A stretch of DNA of 64,000 nucleotides. It comes from Dromaius novaehollandiae. Lineage: Eukaryota; Chordata; Aves; Casuariiformes; Dromaiidae. Position numbers and translations under genes: made by a program. Within the stretch, counting starts at the first letter, position 1, and the number at the start of each line of letters is the position of its first letter. The stretch spans positions 102,036 to 166,035 of the forward strand of contig NW_026991472.1 of the NCBI RefSeq assembly GCF_036370855.1, read 5' to 3'. Of this stretch, positions 20,550 through 34,276 are shown one piece after another. The notes under the pieces are model-generated. The model was not told the DNA's origin. It made no database searches and saw nothing but the letters and a program-made list of their open reading frames with translations.

Positions 20550-22281
20550 ATGGCTGGCTGCTCTGCCTTGGTGTGCCTTCTCCTGTGTACTCTCCTTGTA
20601 CACGGGGTCCCCATACCTGGGGAAAGAGAGGCTTCGGTGCTGTCTGAAGGTACGTACTCCAACGCAAGACCTCCTCTCCCCCACTAACATTGTCTAAGGG
20701 TGAATCTCCAGGGGCAAGGCAGCGCTCCCACGGGCCCCTACCAGCACCTGGGGGCACAGGCAGAATAGGGGGCTCCCTTCCAAAGCTGAGAACACTTGAG
20801 GAGGAGCTCTTCTGCAGAGACGCGGCTTTCCACAGCCTTCTGCGCCGCCCTCCTGCGCTGCCCACCCTGGGCACACACAAGCATCTGCCGAGCCTCGGCC
20901 CAGCACAGAAGTGGGTCTCGCTCGTGACAGCAGGCTCCTGCTTCCCTTTCTCCCAGCGCAGGAAGGAGGGAGAGAGGAGGAGCAAAACGCACCAAAAGGA
21001 GCAGGGGGGAGAAGAGAAGAATGGGGCGTTTTCTCAATGCACGGCACCAAACTAGGATACCACATGGCATCCCGCACGTGCTGGGATGCCACGTCCCCAC
21101 GGCTGTGATGCGTGTGCCGCTGCGCTTGGGCTCTTCACGCTTCAGCCCTCCCCTTCCTACCTTTCACCTACCACAGCATGCACGTTTATATTAAACGCTG
21201 ATCTCTGGCCACTGTTTTGCAGTACTCTCCCCCAAGGGTTCTGCAGAGGCTGACCCCAGCCCTCCAAAACGCAGAACTGTTGTCGTCATCGTCGCCAACA
21301 CTTTGACGCTCGTCATCTTGACGTTGTTTGCGTTCTGCGTTTGGCTCTACTACCGACTCAAGACCAGGAAAGAAAGGTAATGTTTGAAATTCACACCCCT
21401 TGCAAAGTGATACACCTTGCACAGCAGCTCCCAATGTGGGCATGGCAACAAGAACAGCACACCTGCAAGGCAGCCATTACACAGCTGCACAAAGTGCTTA
21501 CCTGAAGCCCACAGGTACTCTCAAGGCTTCCCAGAAAGCTCCCAGGCCGGCATTTTAACCCTTTCCCTGGCAAATGGAACAGAGCACAAGTTCCCTCCTA
21601 GGGAGCGCGCTTCCTTTCAAAAGGACAACTAAAAATCCTTTACCATACCTCTCGGTACGATTCCTAGGTCTCCAGAGGACGATGCCGAGGCATCCGCTTG
21701 CCACTACCGCTGCCACTGCGGAGAGGTGAGTTCTGTCCTGCCTCCAGGACAAAAAGCTCCATCCGAGCAAGTCCCTTCAAACCTTCCCCTCTTCAAACTC
21801 GCACCAACACAAAGCTCATCTGCTAATGTGTTATTTCCAGCTTCACAGCAGCCTGCAGTGTACCTGCTCCAGGTGTGCTTCTCCGAGCGCAGCAAGCCTA
21901 GAGCTCTGCAACATCTGGGGCAATGAAGACGACAATCCGTATGGCGGCCTTCTCCCATCCCTGCCTCCTACACCGGGCATGGGAGAGTTCAGCAGAAGCT
22001 CTTCCAGTGACAGGTAATCGCCACCACAAAAGCAGAAGACACCTTGCTCAGGCTACGCTGCGCCCCTTTCAAGGGCGGGCTTGCTTTGGGGCCTCTGGGG
22101 GCAGCTTAAGGGCGTATTCTCCTGCTCCCTTTCCCTTGGGGCTGGCCAGTGTGCCCTTCAGAGAGCTACTGCACACAACCCCGGCTTCCATTTCAGTGCC
22201 ACCACGCAGGAGGAGAACACCGCAGATGCAGGCGTGCCTGGCACAGGCAGGCTCGAAGCACCAGCCGGCGACAAGGCCTGA
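20550..22281 (+). CDS. 190-aa membrane protein family member (189 aa), unit B
   Basis: Exons 20550-20649, 21223-21376, 21668-21725, 21841-22013 and 22197-22281. Exon 2 lacks three bases, removing one Phe from the membrane span (LFAF instead of LFFAF) and keeping the frame. Exon 5 has Val for Ala and Ala for Thr, shared with unit E. AATAAA at 22419-22424. Confidence 0.72.
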
Positions 22282-23189
22282 ACGGGTGGCATCTCGGGCT
22301 GGGCACCGACACCAGGCCACGGCACCGTCCCTCCGCCCAGCCTGCCCGCACCGTGCTCCTCCGTCTCGGGCCGGTGCCATCATCGCGCCCGGCCACCTGC
22401 ACGAGGAGGCCCCTGGGCAATAAAGACGGAGAGGAGGCAGAGCTCACGCAGCGCCAGAGTGGTGTTTCCTTAGAGCAGCTCGCGGGGGCCGGGGGTGGGG
22501 GGGATCTCTCCCACCCACAGGCCTTGGGGCACAGAGCTCCTCCACTCGCACGCGCTCCAGTGCCAACATGGCCGGGCCCGAGGGCTTTGGCCAGGAGCGC
22601 TCCTGGGCGAGCGGCAGCGCGGGGGACGCCGGCTACGAGAGCCCCTCACAGCCCCGCAGGCCGGCAGCCCCGTGCTCGCTCCCCGCGCTTTCACGCTGGC
22701 TCCCGGGCACGCCGCACTCGTGCCCACCCACCAGGGCCGGGAAGCGCTGCCACCCTGCCGGCGGCTCGCGGCCTGTCTGCGCTCCGCGGCTGTGCCGGTG
22801 GCACTCTTGAATGGGTTAAATCCCACTAACTAGGATTTCTAAATCCAAGTAATGGGGCTTTCCAGTGCGGGGCTGCAGAGTGTCCCGGTGGCCAGGCCTC
22901 GGGGCCTCGGCAGCAGCCGTGCGGGCACAGCCGGAGCCCGGCTGCGGCGCCGGGGCTGGAGGCGGCGGGCGCTCTGTCCCGCTGCCCCGTGCAGCAAAGC
23001 CCCCTCCCCGCCACAGCCACTGCCTGCGCCCCAGCGGTGCTCGGGCAGCCTGCTGCCCTCCTCTGCTGCTCCGCGCACCCTGACAGGCGCAAGCGGTGGC
23101 AACTGCTGCAAAGCCCCTTTCCCGCACAGCTGTGACCTGATTCAGCTCCCAGCAAATCCAGACTCGAAGCCTACCAGCTCCTGCACAAC

Positions 23190-23925
23190 TGTGATGCGCC
23201 AACAGGGGAGCAGCTGAGATTCTGTCAGATTCCTGGGTTAGCGCGCTGAACTTCAGAGATCATCATTTGGCAGGTATAAGAAGTTACATATGACAACACT
23301 AAACAATTAACACCAAACCATCTACAAGTATAACAAAGCTGAATAGTAAAGCTAGAAATACAATAGAACTGAAAATAGAATACACATATTAGAGCTCCCT
23401 GGTTAAGCCACGGATGCTCAGTACAGTGACTTTTCTCGGATGCGCGGTACAGTGACCATTCTCACCCTTTCCTTGTACTTACGGGCCACCCCTCCGGTAC
23501 AGTTTTCCCCAGACTCTTCTCACCACGCTCGGGCTGTGCCGGGATGATTCAGGTTCTCCCTGGCGGTCGCCATCAGTGGCGTCCCCGCTGATCGGTGGGT
23601 TGTCTGGTCTGCAGGCCAACTGAGGGCGAGTCTGAGTCCACACAGAGGTAGGTAGCTTACTCTCTTTTATCCTTCCCGGGCTTAGTTCCTTGCCCATTCG
23701 AACAGTGCCAGACCACAGTTACACAGCAGAACCGACGGCCTCAGCCAATAACAGTGTGGTCAAGAGGCTGGGCAACAGATAACAGTACGCATGTTCAACA
23801 CCCAACAGTATGCGTACTCAACAGATAACCCAGTTCCACGCTACCCAGAGGCTTACAGGGCGAGTCTGCAGTGTCACTTCTCCTTTGCTGACTAGGTTTG
23901 CTCAGCACTCAGGGGTCGCTGGAGG
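23190..23925 (-). mobile_element. LTR-like repeat 2, unit B
   Basis: Matches 11339-12079 but lacks five bases of unit A's GCTGAAAAGTATAGTAAAG (reads GCTGAATAGTAAAG here). That short form is shared with units C and E. Confidence 0.65.
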
Positions 23926-26003
23926 GCTACAGCAACCCCACAGTGTGGTGACTCCGGCCGTGGTGCACCGGGGTTCCTTAACTCTTGGGGAGCACCCCAG
24001 CGCAAACCCCTCTTCCATGGGCCGCGCCATCCTGAGTCCCACAGTTGCCTGTGTGTCATCATTCCCAAATACTGCCAGATGGCAGTATAGCTGCATACAT
24101 ACATACGTACTTTTTCATCTAGACGCGCACAGACCCACCTGATTCTTCTCTCTTAAACTACGACTATGTACACACCTTATTACTAAGAAAGCCGATGAGG
24201 CTGGAAGCCAACACTGGAAATGGTGAATTACGACAAGAGATTTTGGCATCATCGGATAGGCATATGGCAGCAATCATTTCCTTGCACAGAGGAAATCTTC
24301 ATAGAAAGCCATAGTAGTAGAGTCTTACATACTCAAGTATCAGTCTCTAGATGCACTTGCATGGTTAGATGGATAGGATTTAGAAGGCAAGGTTGCGAAA
24401 CCTGAACTGAGACAAACTGAAAAGTGGACAAATAAAGAAATACACCTGACACTAAATATTTAGTAACAGTTTTGAAGGTGCTCTGAAACTGGATGTCTTG
24501 GGGAAAGAAAAATCCGACCTGTGATGAGCTGTGTTGCTGCACTTCCGCCTGGTGGCAAAGAATTCACAATACAGAATTGAAAAAAACATTGCCTTAAAAA
24601 TGTCCTCACACTCTTGGTATGTTAGAATGAGCAACTATTTTCAATTAAATGAAATATTTAATATTTAAACTCAGGAATGAGATGTTTGGAAATCAGGACA
24701 TTGAGATTAGACTGAACAGTTCTCTTACAGCAAGAGGATGTTTTCCTGAAACTCGCATGGGAGTTTCTGTCATTTGAATGACCCTTTGGACAGATGTTTA
24801 GCTGTCAAGGTGATGTCGTGAAACAATTTGCAGACTGGGTTTTGATTATTGTTTGTCGGCATCGAATCTGAAAGAGCCTGCCTATCGTTCAAAGCTCCGT
24901 TTTATTCAACTTTTGGCCTTTCTTCTGAGGGCTTTTTCTGGGCTAGTGACATTGGACGTTGCAGTCTTCCTGCCTTGATTAATTCAGCCCTGCTGGCCAC
25001 GTCTATTGGGGAGACCTGTGTGCAACGTTTTCTCTCTTGTATAGTTTACTTTGGGGAAGAAAATGCTGCTGTAGAAATAGTGTCAAAATGATCCTAGTAT
25101 AGCTGTGCCCTCGGGGTTGATTTGATGTTTCTCTGCACAAAACCCAGTACTTTAAAACAACTGAATCAGTTCTACTTAAACTTTTTCTTTTTTTTTTTTT
25201 TTTTTTTTTTTAGTTAGGTGTTGTATAGAAGTAATAACTGAATAGAATTTTTGGAACAATATCTGAAGAGTTTCAATATTTAGTTTTTTGCTAAGCCGCT
25301 GGAGAACAAGCATGTGTATGTGTTAGGTAAACAAAACTTTCTGGATCTACTCAAACCTGAAGGAAACCATTGCCAGAAATTAAAATGAGGTATCCAGGGA
25401 CTTGCAATGTGATACCGAGCCTTTCAGCTCTTCTATTCTTTCCTGTCTGACAACTGTTTCTACAGTAAGCGTCTGTAAAAGAAATGACGTAAAGAAGAAG
25501 GGATAAGGGATAATATTGTACTTCAGTGATCAATTATCTCTACAGTTCTTCAGTGTCTGACATGCAGAATTAGCACACTCAGTTGCCTCTGGATATTTTA
25601 GTCTCTACTCAGAAGTTAAGCAGCAACTTTTTCCTTCATATGAAGTCCTTTGTATCTAGTTGTAATTGCCTTCATCTCTGGCAGACTTCAGGGAAAAGTA
25701 GGGGGAAGTCTGAAGTATCTAACACTCTTTCAACTGCATGTTCTCATTTCCTTTAGGCTGAGAAAATAAATCTTCCTCCCATTCCATGCTCACAATCTCG
25801 CCTCCTATTCCTGGGGCATCTTCCTTACTTTCTCCCTCAGGAGCTTCTTACCCTACAAATACCTTCTAGCTGTTTCAGTCAGTCCAAAGCTGCATAAGGC
25901 TTTCTTTACTCACCCTGGGAAAAGCCAAATTTGCTTCTTAGTTAACAAGGTGAGACTGTGGTACAACATGTAGAAGAAGCGTCATTTCTTGTGGAAGACT
26001 CAC

Positions 26004-26106
26004 CCCGTCGTCGTCGTCTTCTTCTTGAGCATCACTGAGTAGCTTGGCAAGGGACTGCAGAGAAGAGACTGAGGAAATACTATCTATATCCATATCCATA
26101 GCTTAC
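26004..26106 (-). pseudogene. DNAAF6: DNAAF6-like first coding exon, unit C
   Basis: Start at 26099, 32 codons. The acidic tract is shortened to two Glu and four Asp; splice borders are unchanged. Confidence 0.72.
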
Positions 26107-26929
26107 CTGCGCAGAAAAAACAAGTGACAGATGAAGAAAGAACACCACCTTTTCTATACTGTCCTTCCTCAAATGCAAACAATTTTCCTGCTGTGCTCTA
26201 GAAGGATAAACTTTGCCCAAAAACTTACATGAGATGCCAACGTGTACAGTGGAATATAATCAATGTTCCCCTGTCCGTAACCAAGTTATTGACTCTTTTG
26301 CTCCACAAGCACTTGTTGTGGAGCCTGCTCAAGTCTAACAGTGCTTATTAGCTCTGGCACAGCTCCATCCAAACATGGATTTTCTGCTCCTGTGGCCAGG
26401 TTGAGGGCAGCAGAATTTCTTGTTGCAGGTTTCGATTTGGCATTCTGGACTATATTTGTCTCCCTGAGGAGCCAGGCAGGGGTCTCCACGCCAGGTTCTC
26501 TGGCCTCCTTGTTCCAGGGAGGCTTAGGAGAGGCCCAGCTCTAGGTCCAAGCTGTCTTGGGCCTTTGCACAGTGCCCCAGGCAAGTCGGTACGCCCTCCA
26601 ACAACCTAAAGCACAGGGAAGTGAGGTGCAGAGAGATCTAAGCTGCCCCCATGGAAAACAGCTTTGCTTTGTAACCAGTAGTACTGTATTATCTAGCATT
26701 GTCTTCCTCCTTTAGCCCAGGTTCTCGCTATCCAGGAACGGAGATTGGACTTAGCAATTAACTCAGTGAATTTACATATAACCATATAGTCCCATTCATG
26801 TAGCATCTTAACGTCTTTAAAGCACAGCTTCACTCATCCCGACCAGACAACTCTGAGAGTGGGCAATTTAACCATCCCCGTCATACAGAGCGCTGAAACC
26901 ACCAAATAACCTGCTGCAAAACACAAAAC

Positions 26930-27672
26930 CCAACGACGGGCCTAGAGGGGGAAGCCGGGGGCGGGAGAGAAAGGGAGGAGGGGCGAGGGAAGGACAGCTC
27001 TCCCCGGCCACCGCAGGGAGCTGCCAGCAGCTCCGGGTCGAACACCTCCCCTGCAGCAGCGGTCCCGCAGCAGCATGTGCCCGGTGCAGCCTCCCGCCTC
27101 CACGGAACGTTCTGGAAGCGCCACGGCCTGCACCGCTCTGCGTCGACAGAAGCCCGCGGTGCCCCGGCCGCTTCCAGCCGCACACCGCCCCGGAGACCCC
27201 GCCCCAGGCCCCGGCCTCCCGCGGCCGCCCGGCCCACGCCACGCCACGCCACGCCACGCCACGCAGCGAGCAGCCGCCTCAGCGGGCGCCAGGGCGCCCC
27301 GGCCCCGGCCCCGGCCCCGGCCCCGGCCCCGGCCCCGGCCGTACCGCCGCCTGCAACCGCCGCCTGCAACCGTCACCCGGCACCGGCCGCGTCCTCCGTT
27401 GCCACAGTAACGAGAAGCCCGCCGCTCCGCCTCGCCCCGTGAGCCAATGCGGCGTGGTGTCCGATGAGCGGCGGCAGGGAGAGCCAATAGTTTTTCGGAG
27501 CGGTGAGAGCCCGGCCGGCGCCTGGGCGGCGGGGCGAGGGGCGGGCGCAGAGCAGTTGCGTCACTGTCTACCGGCCGGAAGCAACGTAAAAAGCGTCCTC
27601 AGCGGGCGCGCGCGCCGTGCAGGGAGCGGGAGCTGGCGGCGGGGAGGGGCTGTCGCCGTCGCCGTCGGTCCG
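26930..27672. promoter_or_regulatory. Bidirectional promoter, unit C
   Basis: X-box at 27398-27411, (CCACG)6 and the longest GGGGCC array, seven units. One base differs just after the X-box (GAGAAGCC for GAGGAGCC). Confidence 0.68.
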
Positions 27673-27859
27673 GTAGGTGCTCGGGGCCGCCGCCCCCGTC
27701 ACCCTGCCCTGCCCTGCCCTCGGCCGGTGCCGCAGCCCCGGTGGGCGGCGAGCCGCGCCCCCGCACGTCGCTTCAGCCGCGGGCCGGGGCCGTGGGGCGC
27801 CCCCCCGCCCCCGAGGGCTGACGGCGGCGCGCCCCTTCTCTCGCAGGCCGCCGGCAGCC

Positions 27860-30192
27860 ATGAACCAGTTCAGCTTCGGGTCGGGCGCGGCGGGAGGCGG
27901 CTTCACCTTCGGCGTGCCGAAGACGGCCGCCGCCACCACGGCCGCGACGGGCTTCTCCTTCTCCACCTCCGCCGCCTCGGGAGGCTTCAGCTTCGGCACG
28001 GCGGCGCAGACGCCCGCCAGCAGCCAGCCGGCCGGGCTCTTCTCCCTCAGCACGCCGGCCAGCACCGCGCAGCCCGCCGGCTTCAGCTTCGGCACGCAGC
28101 CCGCCGCCACGGCGGCGCCGGCCGGGGCCGTGTTCTCGCTGGGGTGAGTCCCGCGGCCCAGCGCCCGCCGCCGCGGGGGGGCGGGGGGGGAGGTGGCGGC
28201 GCTGCCGAGCGGCCTGCTGCTTTGGAGGCGCCTGGGAAAGTACCTCAGAACAGAGCGAGGCCGCTGCTGTTGCGGGGTGAACCTGTGCTGCAGTGCAGCA
28301 CATCCGTAGGTGTTTACTGGGGCCTGTTCTTTCTCTCCATTCACTTTTCCACGGGCTATCAAGACCAGTCAATCCTGTGACTTATTCCACTGCTGAAAGT
28401 TGTATGTTTATGCTGCTGCTTTGGAGACATGAGTCCATGCTGGTTAAGAAAAAGGAGAATTTGAGCTTTTGCATGGTGCGCCTGTTCTGTTGTGATTAAA
28501 ACTTGGGGTGCTCAGAATCTGTCCTTTCCCAAGCAGGACTTCAGTCCTTTTAAGACACTGTAAACCCTGGAATGGGAATTGGTAGAATCATTTGTCTTTC
28601 CAGATAGTCCCACTTCTGAAGTGGAAAAATGTGATGAAACAGCCCAGGGAAATCCTGCTTGCTCTGCTTTTGCCCGAGCAGTGCTCCTCAGGTCATGTTA
28701 GTAAGGTAGAATGAAGGTTACCAAGAACCAGCATCTTATTGATAGCAATGGAAAAGAGGTGTTAGGCAGGTGCGAGCTGTAGTTTTACTTTGTCATCTGC
28801 CTTGTGGCTGGGAAAGGGGAGAGACTGGAGCTGGTAAGTAATTGAGGTTATTGGCATTTTTGCTTTTCAGTTTTACTTTACAGAATAGTGCCATTTCTGA
28901 GGGTCCCTGGGGCAGTTATACTAGTGGAAAATCATACGAAAGAATGGCTTCACTTTTTCAAAAAATACACTCTTTCCTTCTTAGCTTATGTTCTTTCCTT
29001 CTTTCTTCCAAATATGCAGCTGCTGCTCAGGAAGGCCTTTTGTCATCATCGTACTGTTTTTGTTTGTTAAATTTAAAATAACTTTTCCACCCGAGAACGG
29101 TGGAAAGGGAGTTGGATGGAGGCTAGCAGTGGGAAGGTAGCTGGAAGAAAGTCTTGTGTTAGTTTGAAGCAGAGGAGGTGACAAGGATGTGTAAGGTCTG
29201 AGAGAAGAAACTTATTCTGAAACATTCATGGTGATGTAAATACCTTGGTGGGAGGAGGTAATTAAGGAGGAGTCAGTAAAAGTGGACTTGGTGGAGTCTG
29301 TATGACAGGAATTGTAGTGCGATCTGTGTCAAAACTGGGCTGCGGTTAGCTTGAAGTAGGAACCTGAAGTGCACATCTCTGAAATTAAGATGTTCTCTGC
29401 TGTCAGTAAATACTTTGTAAGAAAGCTGATTCTTAGTAGTTCACTGGATATATGTCTCAGATTACCTTACTTTTTTTTTTTTTTTTTTTTTTTCCCTAGG
29501 GGAAAGGCACCCAAATTACACTTGGGAGGCAGTAGCACAACTCAAGCTGCAGGTATCACAGGAGGCTTTGGGTTCGGCGGCTCTGTACCGGCTAGTGCGC
29601 CCTCAAGGCAAGCAGCAGCCCCCTCTGGCTTTGTTTTTGGCTCTGCTGGTACCACCGCCACTACCACTGAGTCTGGGACAACTGGAGGGTTTACTTTTTC
29701 CAGTGGTAGTGCAACCCAGGCAGCAACACCCAGCTTCAGTATCAGCACCGTAAGCAGTGCGGCCCCGCAAGCAGCGCCCGCGGGGTTGACCTTTGGAGCA
29801 GCGCCTGCTGCCGCTGCCACCGCTGCTGCCACCCTAGGAGCAACAAACAACACAGCCAGCAACTGCCTTCAGCCTTGGGGGACAGTGCTCAGGTGAGTGC
29901 CTGGGCTGGGAATGTGGGCTGTAATTGGGAAGCCTGCCGACATGGAGGGCACCTGGGGGTGGTGTGTGAAGTTCTGAAGCCTCCTTCAGCTTTTGCTGGT
30001 GTGAAGTGAAACTCGTGGTCGTAATACATGCTTTCTTTTTTTCCCTATTTATCCAGGGTCTCTAGTTACAGACACAAAAGTGCACCCATTAGGGCCCAAG
30101 CAGATATGCATGTATCCGTTTGTTTCTTAACATTACAGCAATTGGCAGAACTTGTATGTGTGTCTGAATTAGTGAGTTTGCCACCTGGCTAG
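27860..30192 (+). pseudogene. NUP62: NUP62-like 5' fragment, unit C
   Basis: Coding exon 2 is 27860-28143, exon 3 is 29500-29892 and possible exon 4 is 30057-30192. A longer poly-T before the exon 3 acceptor puts it in frame with the upstream intron by chance, giving an artefactual 175-codon ORF. The +1 frameshift is present. Confidence 0.76.
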
Positions 30193-30876
30193 GTCAGTCT
30201 GAAGCAAAGCATCTGTTTATGTGGGGAAGTTTCTCAGAACAGCATCTCTTGGCTTAGCTGTTTCTTGTGATATTTGAGCTTAATGCTGAGATGAAGTAGC
30301 CTGTAGTCTTGCCTCCTTACATTCTGAATGGCCAGTCTTTATTTTGTGACTGTGTATGTGTGAATTTGAAACCGGAGGTGATAAAGGAAGACAAGTACAG
30401 TGTAAAATGGCCCAGAAGGCAAGTGACTGCCGAGATAACAGTGGGATGCTCTCGTGTTTGAATGTGCCTTGCAGGATTTTGAATGGCTTTGCTGTCAGTA
30501 CTTTTTGGGCTGGTGGGGGTGGGGGTCTTCATCATTAGGGATGGGGATTCCTAAGCTGAGTGGTGTTTGAGAAGTATTACTGAAGGGGTTTGGAGGCTGA
30601 GGCTGAAATAATTCTGCCACTGAAGAGAAGTGTCAGAGTTGCATTTGAAGTGCTTGGAGAGAGTCTTTGGTGGATTTGGGGTGGGGGTATAGAGGCAGGG
30701 ATGGGAGTGGTGAGGAAGGGGAGTGCCCTGCCCAGGATGCTGAACTGTTGCTGAACCCAGGCAACAAACCTGTTTCACTTTAACAGTGAAACTTGCGGGC
30801 CTGTTTGAGACAAGGACTATATTCCGTAAGCAGGGTGTAGCCTACTCACTGTTTTATCCAAGGTGGTTTTGTTGAC

Positions 30877-31556
30877 TGTGACGCGCCAATAGAGGGGCGT
30901 CGGAGATTCTTTCAGATTCGGGTTAGTTGCACTGAACTCAAGAGATCATCATTTGTCAAGTGTAAGAATTTACTAGAGCTAAGCAGTTACACACATACGA
31001 CGGACACTGGACAACACTGAACAACTTACACCAGACCATCTACAAGTCTAACAAAGCTAAAAAGTAAAGAACTGAAAACAGAATGCACATATCAGAGCTC
31101 TGTGGTTAAGCCACAGATGCACGGTACAGTGACCGTTCTCAGCCTTTCCTTGTCCTTATGGACCACCTCTCCAGTACGGTTTTCCCCAGATTGTTCTCAG
31201 CGTGCTCAAGCTATGCTGGGATGATTCAGGTTCTCCCTGGCAGTTGCCATCGGGGTGTCCCTGCTGATGGGTGGGTTGCTGGGTGTGCAGGCCAAGTGAG
31301 GGTGAGACTGAGTCCACACAGAGGTATGTGGCTTTCTTCTGTCCTTCAGAGGCTTAGGGTTTTTCATCCAATCAAACAGTGCCAGACCACGGTTACACAA
31401 CAGAAGCGATGGCCTCAGCCGGTAACAGGATGGATACCAACAGGGTGGTCAACAGACAACCCAGTTCCACGCTACCCAGAGGCTTACAGGGCGAGTCTGC
31501 AGTGTCACTTCTCCTTTGCTGACTAGGTTTGCTCAGCACTCAGGGGTCACTGGAGG
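30877..31556 (-). mobile_element. LTR-like repeat 1, unit C
   Basis: Copy of the 7036-7715 block with only point differences. Confidence 0.65.
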
Positions 31557-31792
31557 TCCTCCCCAACGATATGCAAAACTTTAGTGCGGTTGGCTATCTG
31601 ATATACATCAGTAGTAATCTGATGGAAATGGTTAACATAAAAACAGCAACTGTCATTAGTTAAGGCACACACTGCTCCTTGAGAGGCTAGCAAACAGTCA
31701 AGTGTGAAATGATTCTGTACAGTAGTTTGGCCAATATTGTGTATGTCTTCATTTAAAAGCGTTAAGGCATCGATGGGTGTGTTTTCTATCAC
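31547..31792 (-). pseudogene. Env transmembrane-subunit remnant, unit C
   Basis: Same broken fragment on the minus strand, truncated before any membrane anchor. Confidence 0.66.
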
Positions 31793-32541
31793 TTCTGTGG
31801 TTACAGATTCACTATTGTTTTTTCCAGGTCAACTGCCCTCGCTGGGTAACTGCTTCCATGGCTTGTATATCAGCATTATGGGGCCACAGCCCACACGCTA
31901 TTTCCAACTGGAGTGCAAGGATTATACTAAGGTAGCAATACCAGGGAGCACGGCACCCCGAAAATGAATTTTGGAATGTGGCTTTTGCTGCCTTGCCGGG
32001 GCAGTGTGTCAGCCCGAGAGCAAGGGGTGGGGGGGGGGGGGGGTCACAGCCGCCTTCCTTTCTTCGGGGAAAGGAAAGCCCCTGCCTGTCGTGGGGTCTA
32101 AAGCAGACGTACCCATTTAAACACTCCCTTAACGTGCCTAGTGTTTTCCTGTGGCTACTGTTTTACTGTGGGGAAATGCACGGAGCCAGACAGTCTCCCA
32201 GCCTGCTCCTGCGCATCCTCCCTAGCTTTCGTCAGGCCCTGCAGAGGCTCGTCTGCACAGCCTGCCCGGCTCCGTGAAAGACCGCCTCCCCGCCAAACGG
32301 CGCTCAGGAGAAGCACGGCCTACAACAAACAGCCGGTGGCACTGAGGTCACGCCTGTGCAGGGTGACTGGGAAGGAGCTGGCAGGCCGCGCGCACGCTCA
32401 GCGGCCCATTGTGAGGAGCTCCTGACACCTTCACAAGGTCTGCACGCCCGCCGGCGATGTCACAGCACCGCCAGGGCAACCCAGGGCCCCGTTGCCGGGC
32501 AGGCCTCATTTGCGCACACAGCTTTGGGAGTACCAGCAGAC

Positions 32542-34276
32542 ATGGCTGGCTGCTCTGCCTTGGTGTGCCTTCTCCTGTGTACTCTCCTTGTACACGGGGT
32601 CCCCATACCTGGGGAAAGAGAGGCTTCGGTGCTGTCTGAAGGTACGTACTCCAACGCAAGACCTCCTCTCCCCCACTAACATTGTCTAAGGGTGAATCTC
32701 CAGGGGCAAGGCAGCGCTCCCACGGGCCCCTACCAGCACCTGGGGGCACAGGCAGAATAGGGGGCTCCCTTCCAAAGCTGAGAACACTTGAGGAGGAGCT
32801 CTTCTGCAGAGACGCGGCTTTCCACAGCCTTCTGCGCCGCCCTCCTGCGCTGCCCACCCTGGGCACACACAAGCATCTGCCGAGCCTCGGCCCAGCACAG
32901 AAGTGGGTCTCGCTCGTGACAGCAGGCTCCTGCTTCCCTTTCTCCCAGCGCAGGAAGGAGGGAGAGAGGAGGAGCAAAACGCACCAAAAGGAGCAGGGGG
33001 GAGAAGAGAAGAATGGGGCGTTTTCTCAATGCACGGCACCAAACTAGGATACCACATGGCATCCCGCACGTGCTGGGATGCCACGTCCCCACGGCTGTGA
33101 TGCGTGTGCCGCTGCGCTTGGGCTCTTCACGCTTCAGCCCTCCCCTTCCTACCTTTCACCTACCACAGCATGCACGTTTATATTAAACGCTGATCTCTGG
33201 CCACTGTTTTGCAGTACTCTCCCCCAAGGGTTCTGCAGAGGCTGACCCCAGCCCTCCAAAACGCAGAACTGTTGTCGTCATCGTCGCCAACACTTTGACG
33301 CTCGTCATCTTGACGTTGTTCTTTGCGTTCTGCGTTTGGCTCTACTACCGACTCAAGACCAGGAAAGAAAGGTAATGTTTGAAATTCACACCCCTTGCAA
33401 AGTGATACACCTTGCACAGCAGCTCCCAATGTGGGCATGGCAACAAGAACAGCACACCTGCAAGGCAGCCATTACACAGCTGCACAAAGTGCTTACCTGA
33501 AGCCCACAGGTACTCTCAAGGCTTCCCAGAAAGCTCCCAGGCCGGCATTTTAACCCTTTCCCTGGCAAATGGAACAGAGCACAAGTTCCCTCCTAGGGAG
33601 CGCGCTTCCTTTCAAAAGGACAACTAAAAATCCTTTACCATACCTCTCGGTACGATTCCTAGGTCTCCAGAGGACGATGCCGAGGCATCCGCTTGCCACT
33701 ACCGCTGCCACTGCGGAGAGGTGAGTTCTGTCCTGCCTCCAGGACAAAAAGCTCCATCCGAGCAAGTCCCTTCAAACCTTCCCCTCTTCAAACTCGCACC
33801 AACACAAAGCTCATCTGCTAATGTGTTATTTCCAGCTTCACAGCAGCCTGCAGTGTACCTGCTCCAGGTGTGCTTCTCCGAGCGCAGCAAGCCTAGAGCT
33901 CTGCAACATCTGGGGCAATGAAGACGACAATCCGTATGGCGGCCTTCTCCCATCCCTGCCTCCTACACCGGGCATGGGAGAGTTCAGCAGAAGCTCTTCC
34001 AGTGACAGGTAATCGCCACCACAAAAGCAGAAGACACCTTGCTCAGGCTATGCTGCGCCCCTTTCAAGGGCGGGCTTGCTTTGGGGCCTCTGGGGGCAGC
34101 TTAAGGGCGTATTCTCCTGCTCCCTTTCCCTTGGGGCTGGCCAGTGTGCCCTTCAGAGAGCTACTGCACACAACCCCGGCTTCCATTTCAGTGCCACCAC
34201 GCAGGAGGAGAACACTGCAGGCGCAGGCGCGCCTGGCACGGGCAGGCTCGAAGCACCAACCGGCGACAAGGCCTGA
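32542..34276 (+). CDS. 190-aa membrane protein family member, unit C
   Basis: Exons 32542-32641, 33215-33371, 33663-33720, 33836-34008 and 34192-34276. Exons 1-4 encode the same protein as unit A; exon 5 has Gly for Asp (NTAGAG for NTADAG). AATAAA at 34414-34419. Confidence 0.72.

Larger units (their letters stand above)
12080..23925 (+). repeat. Tandem unit B (shortest, deletion-bearing)
   Basis: Same gene order as unit A. It lacks about 140 bases corresponding to roughly 1158-1310 of unit A, between a short T run after GTGCAAACG and the poly-T tract at about 13184-13202. Both ends lie in T-rich runs, which suggests slippage or recombination between them. Confidence 0.97.

Noticed and set aside
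29369-29896. 175-codon continuous ORF across intron and exon 3 in unit C
   Set aside because: It arises only because the poly-T length brings the intron into frame; other units do not share it.
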